This document shows, piece by piece, positions 30,953 to 41,814 of a stretch of 64,000 nt of DNA. The stretch is from Plotosus lineatus. Taxonomy: Eukaryota; Chordata; Actinopteri; Siluriformes; Plotosidae. Every line of letters starts with the position of its first letter. The stretch's first letter is position 1. The notes below the pieces were generated by a model. The model saw only the letters and a list, made by a program, of their open reading frames with translations. It did not search any database and was not told the origin of the DNA. The stretch lies in contig JALRMN010000025.1 in the NCBI GenBank assembly GCA_024760905.1, positions 1,061,001 through 1,125,000 on the forward strand, given 5' to 3'. A program made the translations under genes and the position numbers.

Positions 30953-31872
30953 GTCAGTGGTGAGGTGTGCAGTCGGTGTGACAGAAGAGTTCAAGGTGGA
31001 GGTGGGACTGCATCAAGGGTCAGCTCTGAGCCCCTTCTTGTTTGCTATGGTGATGGACAGGCTGACAGACGAGGTTAGGCAAGAATCTCCATGGACTATG
31101 ATGTTTGCAGACGACATTGTGATCTGCAGTGAGAGCAGAGAAAAAGTGTAGGAAAACCTAGAGAGGTGGAGGTATGCCCTGGAAAGGAGAGGAATGAAGG
31201 TTAGCCTCAGTAAGACAGAATGCATGTGTGTGAACGAAAGGACCCAGGAGGAACGGTGAAGTTACAGGGAGCAGAGATAAGGAAGGTGGAGGATTTTAAG
31301 TACTTAGGCTCAACAATCCAGAGCAATAGAGAGTGTGGAAAAGAGGTGAAGAAGCGTGTGCAGGCAGGTTGGAATGGTTGGAGAAAAGTGTCCAGTGTGA
31401 TGTGTGATAGGAAGGTATCGGCAAAAATGAAAGGAAAAGTGTACAAGACGGTGTTGAGGCCAGCGATGCTGGAACTGTTTAGAAACAGTGGCCCTGGGGG
31501 AAAGACAGGAGGCAGAGCTGGAGGTAGCAGAGATGAAAATGTTGAGGTTCTCTTTGGGAGTAGCGAGGATGGACAGGATCAGGAATGAGCACATCGGAGA
31601 GACAGCAGTTTTGGAGACAAAGTCAGAGAGGCCAGATTGAGATGGTTTGGACATGTACAGAGGAGGGCTAGTGAGTATATTGGTAGTAGGATGTTGAGGT
31701 TGGAACTACCAGGCAGAAGGCCTAGAGGAAGACCAAAGAGACGATTCATGGATGTGGTGAAGGAGGACATGAAGGCAGTTGGTGTAAGAGAAAAAGATGC
31801 AGAGGATAGGGTGAGATGGAGGCAGATGATTCGCTGTGGCGACCCCTGAAGGGAAAAGCCGAAAGGACAAGA
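30953..31872 (+). mobile_element. RTE-type LINE copy G, 5'-truncated
   Basis: It begins at CAGTGGTGAGGTGTGC, in mid RT. It encodes VGVTEEFKVEVGLHQGSALSPF and MMFADDIVICSES (30957-31151), then broken frames for the thumb (31220-31588) and C-terminal tail (31637-31849, ending CGDP). The 3' end reads GACCCCTGAAGGGAAAAGCC plus an AAGAAGAGG tail. A TAG at 31148 and frameshifts near 31240 and 31470 inactivate it. Confidence 0.88.
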
Positions 31873-31879
31873 AGAGGAT

Positions 31880-32279
31880 TATTGGAAATTGATATTTCCC
31901 GGTCACCTAAAAGATACATTTTCAGCCGTAAAGGAGTGATAGGAGGAGCAGATAATATAAGAGCGCCCTCTTGTATGAAAAAATGCATATGCGTTACTGT
32001 TGAATATGTCGAAGATAATATAAATAAATATTAAAAAAAAAAAAATACAACATAAAAATATGTAAAATATATAAAATAATGTATAAAATATATAAAATAA
32101 TGTAAAATAAGAATTTAAAAAGTCACTCTGGACTCGAAGTCGCACCTTCAGCCAAAGTATGAAAAAAGTGTGACTTACAGTCTGGAAAATACGGGAATTG
32201 TAATTTTATTTGATGAAATACTATTCACTCAGATGTAGTGATAGTCCAGTATGAAATACATCTACACTCCTATTTTTAG
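31880..32279 (+). other. No gene; DNA-transposon-like end sequence
   Basis: AT-rich, with AAATA and TATAAAATA strings at 32025-32110. GTGTGACTTACAGTCTGGAA followed by AATACGG at 32169-32195 resembles a widespread fish DNA-transposon terminus, but no partner end was identified. Confidence 0.35.
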
Positions 32280-32495
32280 ACAGCTGTGTGAACTTTAGCC
32301 TGAATGTCTTGATGGAATACACTGCACGAATATTGGCATGTACAAAATACACTATGTGCACTGAAGTGTGATGGGATGTCTCCTAATGACAGGACCTGTT
32401 CCTGCAACACACACTTGCACACACTGCTGTTATTTACACTGTAAATGAAATAATCTCTCAGTGTATAATATTTATGTCTCTGTGTGTCTCTGCAG
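32280..32495 (+). repeat. Duplicated MHC intron 3 segment
   Basis: This sequence aligns with 19765-19957, the end of intron 3 of the MHC gene. Shared strings include GTGCACTGAAGTGTGATGGG, ATGTCTCCTAATGACAGGA and AATATTTATGTCTCTGTGTG. It preserves the acceptor TCTCTGCAG. Confidence 0.9.
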
Positions 32496-32748
32496 TTCAT
32501 CCCGATGCGTCGCTGCTCCAGAATTGCTCATCTTCTCCAGAGGTGGTGTGTCATGCTGCAGGTTTCTTTCCTAAATCAGTGAATATCACCTGGCAGAAGG
32601 CTGGAGGGGACATGGATGAGGACGTGGAGCTCAGAGACACGTTACCCAACGAGGGTGGAAATTTCCAGAAGAGAAGTGTTCTGAAACTCCCAGCTGAGGT
32701 TCTGCAGGAACACAACTACACCTGAGTGATTCTGCACAGCAGCTGGGG
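32496..32748 (+). pseudogene. MHC class I-like alpha3 exon, pseudogene
   Basis: The exon parallels 19958-20210 with the same acceptor and phase. It encodes an Ig C1-set domain: VVCHAAGFFPKSVNITWQK, DEDVELRDTLPNEGGNFQ and LQEHNYT, then TGA at 32723-32725 exactly where the second disulfide Cys codon TGC stands in the intact gene. Reading would continue VILHSSWG. Similarity ends at 32748, where a SINE target duplication begins. No signal, alpha1, alpha2 or TM exon accompanies it, so only a partial gene was duplicated or survived. Confidence 0.93.
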
Positions 32749-32761
32749 GACCTCATCCATG

Positions 32762-33125
32762 ACTGTCTGTCTTCCTTTCAGCTTTTTTCCCTTTTACTCA
32801 GGAGTCGCCACAGCAAATCATCTGTTTCGCACGTTTGATTTGGCAGAGGGTTTTATGTCGGATGCCCTTCCTGTCACAACCCTTTTTAGCAAGGGACAGA
32901 AACACGCCGACGGCTTTGCAGCTACTCTTTACGAAAGTCAGCAATGGTTCTTTTACATGCCTCTCACCATAGACAGTGAGAGATATGGCCCGCCTTTGAT
33001 AACCCAGTGAGCTGCACTGGGGGAGACAGTGACAACCTTGTGGAGAGTGGGACTTGAATCCCCAACCTTTGGATCAGCGATCCAGCGCCCTATACCACTA
33101 GCCCTATACCACTGCCCCTCTCAGT
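32762..33125 (-). mobile_element. Chimeric SINE: family head/body fused to RTE-type 3' tail
   Basis: From right to left it has the tRNA-like head (CTATACCACT complement at 33100, B-box complement GACTTGAATCC at 33052) and the usual body to AAACACGCCGACGG at about 32905. Then, instead of the L2-like tail, it has RTE sequence: CCTTCCTGTCACAACCC, GATTTGGCAGAGGGTTTTAT, and the RTE 3' end complement AGGAGTCGCCACAGCAAATC at 32800. GACCTCATCCATG flanks the whole unit at 32749-32761 and 33126-33138, so it moved as one element. Confidence 0.8.
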
Positions 33126-33211
33126 GACCTCATCCATGTCTGTCAAAATATTAACTTATCATAGCTTTCACTTTCTTAGGGGTTAGAGTACTGTGGCTCT
33201 CAACCCTTCAA

Positions 33212-33212
<1 letters not shown>

Positions 33213-33262
<50 letters not shown>
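33213..33262 (+). repeat. (GT)n microsatellite
   Basis: A perfect 50-base GT tract. Confidence 0.95.
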
Positions 33263-33266
<4 letters not shown>

Positions 33267-33269
33267 GGT

Positions 33270-33420
33270 TATTGATGTAAAAGTGTTTCGTGTACTCTTT
33301 ATTTCTTTTTTTTTTGCAAAGTAAATACCATGTGTTTTATTTAAATAAATAATGTACCTCGTGGACATGAGGATATTTTGTTAGTTTTGTTTTAAGATTT
33401 TCTTTCAGTTCAGAGAATGT
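33270..33420 (+). repeat. Duplicated 3' flank of the MHC region
   Basis: It matches 23270-23420. The shared string TTTTGTTAGTTTTGTTTTAA and neighbours occur in both. It extends the MHC duplicon beyond the alpha3 pseudo-exon. 33421-33585 has no gene. Confidence 0.75.
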
Positions 33421-33585
33421 TCCTGTTATACTGTACAGTACTTGTTTCCGACCAGTAGGAGGCAGAGCTCCCCAGCAATACACTAAGTCACTAATGTAAC
33501 AACAAAAAAAACTAAACCATGAAATCGTAATTCCATAATTTTGGTCAAAACCATTTCAGTAGGTGTGATGTTTCTCTGAAACATA

Positions 33586-35400
33586 AGATAAGATAAGATA
33601 AGATACAGCTTTATTAATCTCACAATGGAGAAATTCACTGTTACAGGCTCTTGAGGTACTATCGGTAGGGGGTGCAAAAATAGATACAAGTATAAACATA
33701 CACACATACATATATATTATATAAGTAAATAAATAAGTAGATACATAAATAGTATAAATTAATAAACAATAAAAGAAAAGAATGGAGCAACTTTGTAGAC
33801 TGGCCTATATTAAAGTGTATATGTATCTGAGGGCAGAGATGGGTTGATATGGTTCACAGTCAGTGGGGTAGATGTGGTTGATTAAAGTGCACGGGGTTTT
33901 TATTGCACATAACCGGTATTTTCACAGACAGTTACAAAGTGGCGTTGTACAGTCTGACAGCGGTGGGAATGAACGACCTGCGGTAGCGCTCCTTCCTGCA
34001 CTGAGGATGTCTCAGTCGTCCACTGAAGGAGCTACTCAGCTTCTCTACAGTCTGGTGCAGTGGGTGAGAGCTGTTGGCCAAGATGGATGTGAGCTTTGCT
34101 ACCGTCCTCCTCTCACTCACCTCCTCCACAGAGTCCAGTGGGCAGCCGAGGACAGAGCTGGCCCTCCTGACCAGCTTGTTCAGTCTCTTCCTGTCCCGCT
34201 CTGTGCTGCCCGGGGCCCAGCAGATGGCAGCGTAGAGGATTGCAGAGGCTACCACAGAGTCATAAAAAGTCCTGAGCAGAGGTCTGCATACGCCGAAGGA
34301 CCTGAGTCTCCTCAGAAGGTGGAGGCGACTCTGGCCCTTCTTGTACAGGGCGTTGGTGTTATGGGACCAGTCCAGTTTATTGTTAAGGTGAACACCCAGG
34401 TACTTGAAACTGTCCACTGTCTCAATGTCCTGTCCCTGGATGTTCACTAGTAAGTGTGTGTGTGTGTGTGTGTTTGACTGTTTCTCCTGAAGTCGACCAC
34501 CATCTCCTTCGTCTTCCTGGTGTTCAAGCACAGGTGGTTGCGCTCACACCAGTCCACGAAGTCAACGATGACCGACCGGTACTCCAGCTCGTTCCCCTCT
34601 GACACACGGCCCACGATGGCGGAGTCGTCCGAGAACTTCTGGAGGTGGCAGCTGTTTGTGTTATATATGAAGTCCGAGGTATAGATATTGAAAAGGAAGG
34701 GTGAGAGGACGGTGCCCTGCGGTGCCCCCGTGCTGCAGACTACCACCTTTGACTTACAGCCGCGCAGCCGCACGTACTGTGGACGGTTGGTAAGGTAGTC
34801 AATAATCCAGGCAGCAAGATGCCCGCCCACTCCCACGTCCTCCAGCTTCCCCGCAGACGCCGCTGGCCTGAGGGTGTTGAAGGCGCTGGAGAAGTCAAAG
34901 AACATGACCCTCACAGCGCTGCCGGCGATCTCCAGGTGGGTTAGTGCCCGCTGCAGAAGGTAGATGATGGTGTCTTCTACTCCGATGTTGGGCCTGTAGG
35001 CAAACTGCAGCGGGTCTAGGTGGGGCTCACCATAGAGCGGAGGTGTTCAAGGAGGAGCCTTTCCATGGTCTTAATGAGGTGGGAGGTCAGGGCGACAGGT
35101 CTGTAGTGGGCTGGTTCCTTCGCTTGAGCTGTTTTGGGAACCGGAACCACACAGGAGGTCTTCCATAGGACGGGAACCTTCTCCAGGCTAAGGCTCAGGT
35201 TGTACAGGTAGCATAGTACCACACAGAGCTGGTCTGCGCAGGTCCTCAGCAACCTGGGACTGATGCCATCAGGTCCTTCAGATTTCCTCTGATTTAGTCG
35301 CCTCAGCTGTCTCCTCACCTGGTCTGATGTGAGGGAGAGGGGGGGCTGGGGTGGGCTGCAGAGGGAGGGGGATGTGTCTGTCGGGCTGTAGACATGTTTC
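33586..35400 (-). mobile_element. Rex1 LINE copy 1, 5'-truncated
   Basis: The 3' end at 33586 has ATAAG repeats next to the complement of AATAAAGCTGTATCTTAT, the Rex1 tail. Minus-strand frames cover the linker and RT fingers (35402-35016: KSEGPDGISPRLL, PAHYRPVALTS), the palm (34914-34447: FFDFSSAFNTLRP, GAPQGTVLSPFLFNIY, FSDDSAIVG) and thumb/tail (34531-33932: YLGVHLNNKLDWS, RASSVLGCPLDSVEEV). A stop near 35015 and a CA-repeat slip near 34460 break the frame. FSSAFNT is the conserved Rex1 signature. No endonuclease remains. Confidence 0.9.
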
Positions 35401-35404
35401 AATC

Positions 35405-35700
35405 ACTCATTTGTTGAACCACTTAATCCTGTTCGGGTCATGAGGAGCCTGGAGTCCATCTCAGCCAACACTGGGTGAAGGCAGGGTCCACTGTGAATAG
35501 CTCTCCAGACCATCACAGAGCCAACACACATAACCATTACTCTCCCAGTCATACCATTGGAAGATATCATAACTTGGAACAGCCAAGTAGTCTAATATGT
35601 ATGCCGTTGGACTTTGGGAGAAAACCTAACTACCAGGAGGAAACCCACACAGGCACAGACTGAAGATGTGGGGGTGTCCTTTTATTTTTTGCCTCCATCG
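35405..35700 (+). repeat. Dispersed repeat shared with 23425-23695
   Basis: Same order of blocks as at 23425, including TATCATAACTTGGAACAGCC. It lies just beyond Rex1 copy 1, as expected if Rex1 inserted into the duplicated segment. Confidence 0.7.
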
Positions 35701-35704
35701 AAAT

Positions 35705-35857
35705 ATGCATAGGGCAGTGGTGACCTGGTGGTGAAAGTGCTGGATCACTGATCCTAAGGTTGGGGGTTCAAACCCTACTCTCCACGGATTGTCACTGTCC
35801 TCCCCCTAGTGCAATAACTGGGTTATCAAAGGCGAACCATGAATCTCACTGTCTTTA
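35705..35857 (+). mobile_element. tRNA-headed SINE, head part only
   Basis: Head with GGTGACCTGGTGGTGAAAG and B box GGTTCAAACCC, stopping after CTCACTGTCTTTA. The body and tail are missing. Confidence 0.7.
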
Positions 35858-36074
35858 GACTTTATATGTCTTTATTTATCGCAGTGGTGTAATGTGGGAA
35901 CATTTGGGAAGGTTGAAAACAAGCCATGCAGCTGCATTCTGGATCAGTTGCAGAGGTTGAATAATACTCAAAGGTAGACCTGCCAAGAGTGAGTTGCAGT
36001 TATCTAGTTTGAGATGACAAGAGATTGAACAAGAGTGGCCTTAGTGGAAAAAAAAATGGACGTATCCTTTGGAT

Positions 36075-36416
36075 GGGGCAGAGGTGGCCTGGTGAAAAAG
36101 GTGCTGGATCACTGATCCTAAGGTTGGCGGTTCAAGCCACAGTCTCAACAGGTTGTCACTGTGCCCCCAGTGCAGTTAACTGGATTATCAAAGGCCAGCC
36201 ATGTTTCTCACTGTCTATGGTGGGAGGTTCATGTAAAAGAACCATTGCTGACTTTCGACAAGAGTAGGCTGCATAGCCGTCAGCGTGTTTCCACACTGTA
36301 ATGGCCTGGCGAGTTGTCAAGGTGGTACTCTGCCCTCACCCGGAGTTGGCTGGAATGAGTGCAGCCTCCCTGTGAGCCTAAATAGGATTAAGCGGTTGCA
36401 GAAAATGAATGAATGA
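36075..36416 (+). mobile_element. tRNA-headed SINE with L2-like tail
   Basis: B box GGTTCAAGCC, body with TTTCGACAAGAGTAGGCTGC, tail TAAATAGGATTAAGCGGTTG then GAATGAATGAAT. ATCCTTTG flanks it at about 36064 and 36417 as a likely target duplication. Confidence 0.8.
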
Positions 36417-36607
36417 ATCCTTTGAATGTTAGAAAGAAGAAATGAAATTGATAATTGTCCATGGTTACTCCAAGGTTTGTGCAGTGCCCGAAGGAGAGAT
36501 CACAGAGTTGTCCAATGAGAGCTTGATGTAGTGATCAGAGAGCACTTTTTGACAAAGACATTATGGTTAATGAGGGTGGAAAGTCAAGTAGAAAAGTATG
36601 TATATAT

Positions 36608-36815
36608 AACCACTTAACCTTGCACCCATCCCAGCCGACTCTGGGCAGAGTACACCCCGGACAGCTTGCTAGGCCATCGCAGGGTGGAAATGCAGTGACG
36701 GCTTTGCAGCCTAATCTTGTCGAAAGTCAGCAATGGTTCTTTTACATGCCTCACACCATAGTCAGTGAGAGACATGGGCAGCCTTTGACAACCAAGTTAG
36801 CTGTACTGGTGGTTT
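36608..36815 (-). mobile_element. tRNA-headed SINE, tail and body part
   Basis: Reverse orientation: ACCACTTAACCTTGCACCCA, then AGTACACCCCGGACAGC and the body to CAGTTAGCTG-like sequence at 36800. The head is missing. Confidence 0.75.
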
Positions 36816-36972
36816 TTAAAGTTTTCATTGAATTAAATAAGGAAATTAAATAAGAGGAGAAAAGTTAAGGAAAATGGCACAAAAACAAGACCAATCATCA
36901 AAAAAAAAAAAAAAAAAAACACACAAATCAAAAAAACAACCCAAAACCATTGCATTGCATATGTATTTTTTG

Positions 36973-36975
<3 letters not shown>

Positions 36976-37050
<75 letters not shown>
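36976..37050 (+). repeat. (TA)n microsatellite
   Basis: A perfect TA tract of about 75 bases; 36840-36975 next to it is A-rich with a run of about 20 A. Confidence 0.95.
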
Positions 37051-37056
<6 letters not shown>

Positions 37057-37299
37057 ATGAATACATCACTCAGAGGGGATTGGGGCGTTGATCCGACTTC
37101 ACGGAATTTGGTGGTCGCGGGGGATCTCGGTCCCAATTAACCATGGAAAATAAAGGATCCCTGTGTCATAGTCATCATATAATAATATAATAATCCATGT
37201 CTAAAACATTGTGCCCCCTAGGAGACAATTTAGGAATAGCAGTTTATATTAAAAATTCTAGTTCATGTCTCATTGCATTTTTTCATTTTCAGATTTATC

Positions 37300-37370
37300 C
37301 TGCAGGCCAGATTAAACCTCTTGGCAGGCCGGTTAAGGCCCGCAGGCCATACGTTTGACATCCCTGCTCT
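37300..37370 (+). mobile_element. hAT-like terminus fragment
   Basis: GCCCGCAGGCCATACGTTTG followed by ACATCCCTG resembles the end of Charlie-type hAT elements (GTTTGACACCCCTG). It is short, without a partner end. Confidence 0.4.
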
Positions 37371-37375
37371 AAACC

Positions 37376-38480
37376 ATGCGGTGACTTGGTCCTCTCCAGT
37401 TCACTCCACAGGGTTTCAATGGGGTTGGGGTCTGGGGACTGAGATGGCCATGGGAGGAGCTTGATTCTGTATCTGGTGAACCATTTCTGTGTGGATTTGG
37501 CCACAGGTTTAAGGCCATTATCTTTCTGAAAGACTCAGTGATGGACCATCTTCAGCTTTCAAGCAGAGGACAGCAGATTTTGATTTAAGATGTCCTGGTA
37601 TTTCAGTTTATGTTGCCATGAACAATAATAAGGTTCCCAGGGACTGGGGGAGAGAAACAGGCTACAGCATCACCGACCTCACCCAAACTTCACAGTGGGC
37701 ATCAGGTGCTTTTCTGCACTTTCATCTTTTGTATTCTGCCAGATTCACTTCGATCATTTGTGGCCAAAATGCTCTATCTTGATGTCATCTGACCAAAACA
37801 CACAGTCCCAGTTGAAGTCCCAGTACCACTTAGTGGACTCCAGGAGTGTGTCTTTATGATTGCAAGTGAGAAAAGGTTTTCCCCTGCATGCCTCCCAAAC
37901 AGATTGTTGGCATGTAGATGGAGCGTGATGGTCGTTTTGGAAACTTTGTGACACCAAGATGTTCCCATTAGTTGCGATTCTTTAACAGTGAGCTTTGGAG
38001 AACTTTTGATTCCTCTTAACATCCACCTCACTGTGTGTGGTAGTAAAATTAACCCGTGTCCTCATCCAAGCTTGTTTACTACCGCTCCAGTTGTTTTAAT
38101 TTTTTTAATGATTCTTCTGACAGTAGATATGTGCAGGTGCAGGTGAGGGGCGATTTTCTCGTAGCCGTTGCCTGACTTGTGAAGGTTAACACACATCGAC
38201 CTTACTTGAATGGTGTTTTCCTTTGTCTTCCCCATGTTGAAGAGAGGATTAGAGAAATGGCCTCTGTGTCACATCATAGCTATAGCCCAGGGAAAGAGGA
38301 AGTGATGAATTACTAATTAAATGTTCCTAGATACATTTATAAACTTTATAAACTAACGTAGAAATGACAGAAAAACTTCAATTACATTTAATTCCCAGGA
38401 ATTATTAGGGGTGCCAATAATTGTGAACAAGTGATTTTATGAAAAATAATTATTCTTCAGTCAGAGATTTTTAAAAACAG
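37376..38480 (-). mobile_element. Tc1-like DNA transposon, decayed
   Basis: On the minus strand the transposase frame is broken into 38031-37774, 37957-37754 and 37504-37295. Motifs include WYWDFNWDCVFWSDDIKIE (around the second catalytic Asp region, FSDE in active Tc1) and SPDPNPIETLWSELE near the third catalytic acidic residue. The 5' end shows GGGGTGCCAATAATTGTGAA near 38410, a terminal repeat motif of one fish Tc1 group. Many frameshifts make it inactive. Confidence 0.75.
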
Positions 38481-38589
38481 AAAGCTTATGTGGTACTACA
38501 GTCCCAAAATCGATATCAGAGATGGTGATAATCGGTGATGATTACAGTCAAAAACCTGCACAGTCAGCTGATTGGCTTTTTCAAATCAG

Positions 38590-38790
38590 GTGTGAGTGTA
38601 AATGATTGTGTTTGTGTTGGGCCTGTAATGACCTGGCGAGCTGTACAGAATGTACACCGCCCTCACCCGGAGTAAGTTTAGATGGGCGCCAGGGGAGGCT
38701 GATGCCCATCTCCACTGACTCTGTGTTAATGCTGGATACACTGTGAACTGCTCGCTAGGCCATTCCAGGGCCAACACTCCTACTCACTCT
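38590..38790 (+). mobile_element. Decayed SINE/L2-like tail
   Basis: ATGACCTGGCGAGCTGTACA, CACCGCCCTCACCCGGAGTA and GATGGGCGCCAG match the SINE tail, followed by a second, weaker block with GCTCGCTAGGCCATTCC. The edges are unclear. Confidence 0.45.
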
Positions 38791-38984
38791 CACATGATGA
38801 TGAATTAATTTTCTGATGGTTTTATATACTAGTATTTTATTATGTCACACTGTTTTTGTCATGGAGATCCGCAATGTACTAGTGGATCATTCTAACACAT
38901 TTCAACACTAAATCCACACCAAGCCTTCAGACAAACACTTTTATTCCATAAATAAAAGCGGATTCTCACTGTACCTTTAAAGTG

Positions 38985-39300
38985 AACCACAGTGTTTCTT
39001 ATTTACATAGAATTTGTTTCTGCTGGTTTAAACTGAAACCGGTTCCAGGCAGGTACAGTGTAGGTGTAAGTAGCACAGGTAATAATTTTAGTCACTTCCT
39101 GAGTAAAGTGCTTGTTACACTTCAGATATGTTTCTTTGACGTGAACGCACACGACTCCAGTGAGTTACCACCGATTTAATTATTGAATTCTTAACCACCT
39201 TCATAACACCGATAAACATCAGGGTCCGAGCTCAGGGTTCTGACTTTACTCGATAACCCTGATTTAATCCTCAGCGTATTAAAATCGAGCTATGCCATTT
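38985..39300 (+). promoter_or_regulatory. Orphan MHC class I-like upstream fragment (possible)
   Basis: GATTTAATCCTCAGCG and its flanks at about 39255-39290 match the sequence upstream of MHC exon 1 (about 13862-13897). An AAACTGAAACC string near 39028 resembles an interferon-stimulated response element. No exon follows in the next kilobase. 39300-39680 and 39720-40240 show no gene. Confidence 0.35.
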
Positions 39301-39681
39301 CTTGTGTCAGCAATCAACTAAAAATTTCAAAAGACATTTTCGAGAAAAATGAGCACAAAGATTGCACTTCTTCCAAGATCATTAGTCCTTCGCAACCAAA
39401 CATTTTTATGCACTTCGGCCACATAAACTTTTAGAAAACTTGTCTAGGAAAGGTTTTAGGAAGAGATGATAAGAGAAATCATCCTCATTTTAATCTGACA
39501 TGCCATTTTTAAACCCATCAGTCACCGTGGTAACCCCCCAAAATTTTCCATTTCTATATATTGCAGTATCAGTATATATCTTTTTGACCATTATATAAAT
39601 GTTCGAATGATACTGATTGAAAAAAAAAAGCACTGTCGGGTTCAAACAATCACACTGAAATTAAGAAAACTACATATATAC

Positions 39682-39684
<3 letters not shown>

Positions 39685-39719
<35 letters not shown>
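39685..39719 (+). repeat. (AT)n microsatellite
   Basis: AT tract with minor interruptions. Confidence 0.9.
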
Positions 39720-39721
<2 letters not shown>

Positions 39722-40238
39722 AATAAGAAAACCATAAACCATATAACAAAACTCTCTGATCTCTTTATACAAGTAAGCTTCATCAACTCTACCCTCAGCA
39801 GCATCATCATCATCTTCATCTATATCCTACTCAGCAGATAAAATCACATCTTCACAAATACCAGTCATCACACTTTTATTAACAGATGCCTCTTCTTCAT
39901 CAACATCAAAATGTTCATCAACACAGCTGGCATCATCATCATCAGTTTGTTTATATGTAAAAAGGTATGAAACATGTAAGTATTTTTCAGGTCTTGAACA
40001 ATTTTCATACAAAATTAAACAACCCACGATCCAGCATGTCCAGTCCAGACAAGATTACACACAAATCAAATATTCAAAAAAAATTCCATAATCGAATTTT
40101 GCATACAAAGAAAAATACCAATACTCAGACAATACTCATTAAGTTTCTAAAGTACATAATACTGAGCATATGGGATTTTCTTTGACTGAATTGCAATGGA
40201 ATCATGTCTTTCTTAATATTCCAGCAGATCTGAAGCAT

Positions 40239-40240
<2 letters not shown>

Positions 40241-40306
<66 letters not shown>
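40241..40306 (+). repeat. (CA)n microsatellite
   Basis: A perfect 66-base CA tract, near the truncated end of a Tc1-like element. Confidence 0.95.
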
Positions 40307-40309
<3 letters not shown>

Positions 40310-40379
40310 TGTAAGCAGTGGGTGATTTGTGCATCTATCGCACCATTTGCACTCATTTGCCCCACTCCCTTCATATACT

Positions 40380-41813
40380 GTATCCCCCCCCTTTGGCAGC
40401 AATAACTTCAACCATACGCTTTCTGTAGCTGCAGATCAGTCTGGCACATCGATCAAGACTAATCTTGGCCATTCTTCTTTACAAAACTGCTGTAGTTCAG
40501 TCAGATTCCTGGGATGTCTGGCATGAATCGCTGTCTTGAGGTCAAGCCACAACATCTCAATGGGGTTCAAGTCTGGACTTTGACTTGGCCACTCCAGAAA
40601 GTGTATTTTGTTCTTCTGAAACTATTCTGAAATTGAGTTACTTCTGTTTTGGATCATTGTCTTGTTGCAGCATCCATCCTCTTTTTTACTTCAACTGTCT
40701 GACAGACGGCCTCAGGTTTTCCTGCAAAACATCCTGATAAACTTTTGAATTCATTTTTCCATTAATAATTGCAAGTTGTCCAGGCTCCGAGGCAGCAAAA
40801 CAGCCCCAAACCACGATGCACCCTCCATCATGCTTCACGGTGGGGATAAGGTGTTGATGTTGGTCAGCTGTTCCATTTTTCCTCCACACATGACGTTGTG
40901 TGTTTCTCCAAAACAATTCAACTTTGGTTTCATCAGTCCACAAAATATTTTGCCAAAACTTCTGTGGAGTGTCCAAGTGCCTTTTTACGAACATTAAACG
41001 AGCAACAATGTTTTTTGAGACAGCAGTGGCTTCCTCCTTGGAGTCCTCCCATGAACACCGTTCTTGGCCATTGTTTTACATATAGTTGATGTGTGCACAG
41101 AGATATTGGACTGTGCCAGTGATTTCTGTAAGTCTTTAGCAGACACTCTAGGGTTTTTTTTTACCTCTCTGAGTATTCTGTGCTGAACTCTTGGCGTCAT
41201 TTTTGGTGGACGGCCACTCCTTGGGAGAGAAGCAACAGTGCCAAACTCTCTCTCCATTTGGAGACAACTTCTCTGACTGTCGATTGATGAAAATCCAGAC
41301 TTTTAGAGATGGTTTTGTATCCTTTCCCAGCTTTATACAAATCAATAATTCTTGATCGCAGGTCTTCAGACAGCTCTTTTGAGCGAGCCATGGTGCACAT
41401 CAGACAATGCTTCTCATCAAGATAATTCTTACCAGGTGTGTGTTTTATAGTGGGCAGGGCAGCTTTAAGCCACTAATCAGTGATTGGGCACACACCTGAT
41501 TTAGATTGTATGGTAAAAATTGGTTTCAATTGCTCTTTAAGTCTCCTTAGGCAGAGGGTTCAGTTACTTATTCCTCCCCCTTCTGTCATTCTTTGCATGC
41601 TATCCTCATTAAAATATGAAAACCTATAAATTATATTATTGCATTATTATCTTATATTATATTACAAAAAATATTTGGGTGGTTTTAGTTAAATCAGACA
41701 CTGTTTTTTCATCTGTGTGATTTTGACAAATATCAGATCACATTTGATGGTGACTTTATGCAGAAATGTGAGGAATTCCAAAAGGTTCAGATACTTTTTC
41801 ATACCACTGTATG
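40380..41813 (-). mobile_element. Tc1-like DNA transposon, 3' end missing
   Basis: On the minus strand the 5' terminal repeat begins near 41813 (CAGTGGTATGAAAAAGTATC). The transposase starts MARSKELSEDLRSRIIDLYK (from about 41391) and continues with paired HTH motifs (SKSLDFHQSTVREVVSKWR, then RSGRPPKMTPR). The catalytic region follows at 40994-40686 (WQNILWTDETKVELF with the second Asp, GCIVVWGCFAASEPG). The DPNPIE-like segment near 40590 is altered (LNPIEM). Frameshifts occur near 41230, 41000 and 40690. Similarity stops at about 40380, so the 3' inverted repeat is lost. It is inactive but one of the better preserved DNA transposons here. Confidence 0.85.
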
Positions 41814-41814
41814 C

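Noticed and set aside
36833..37140. Open frames rich in Ile-Tyr
   Set aside because: They are translations of the (TA)n microsatellite.
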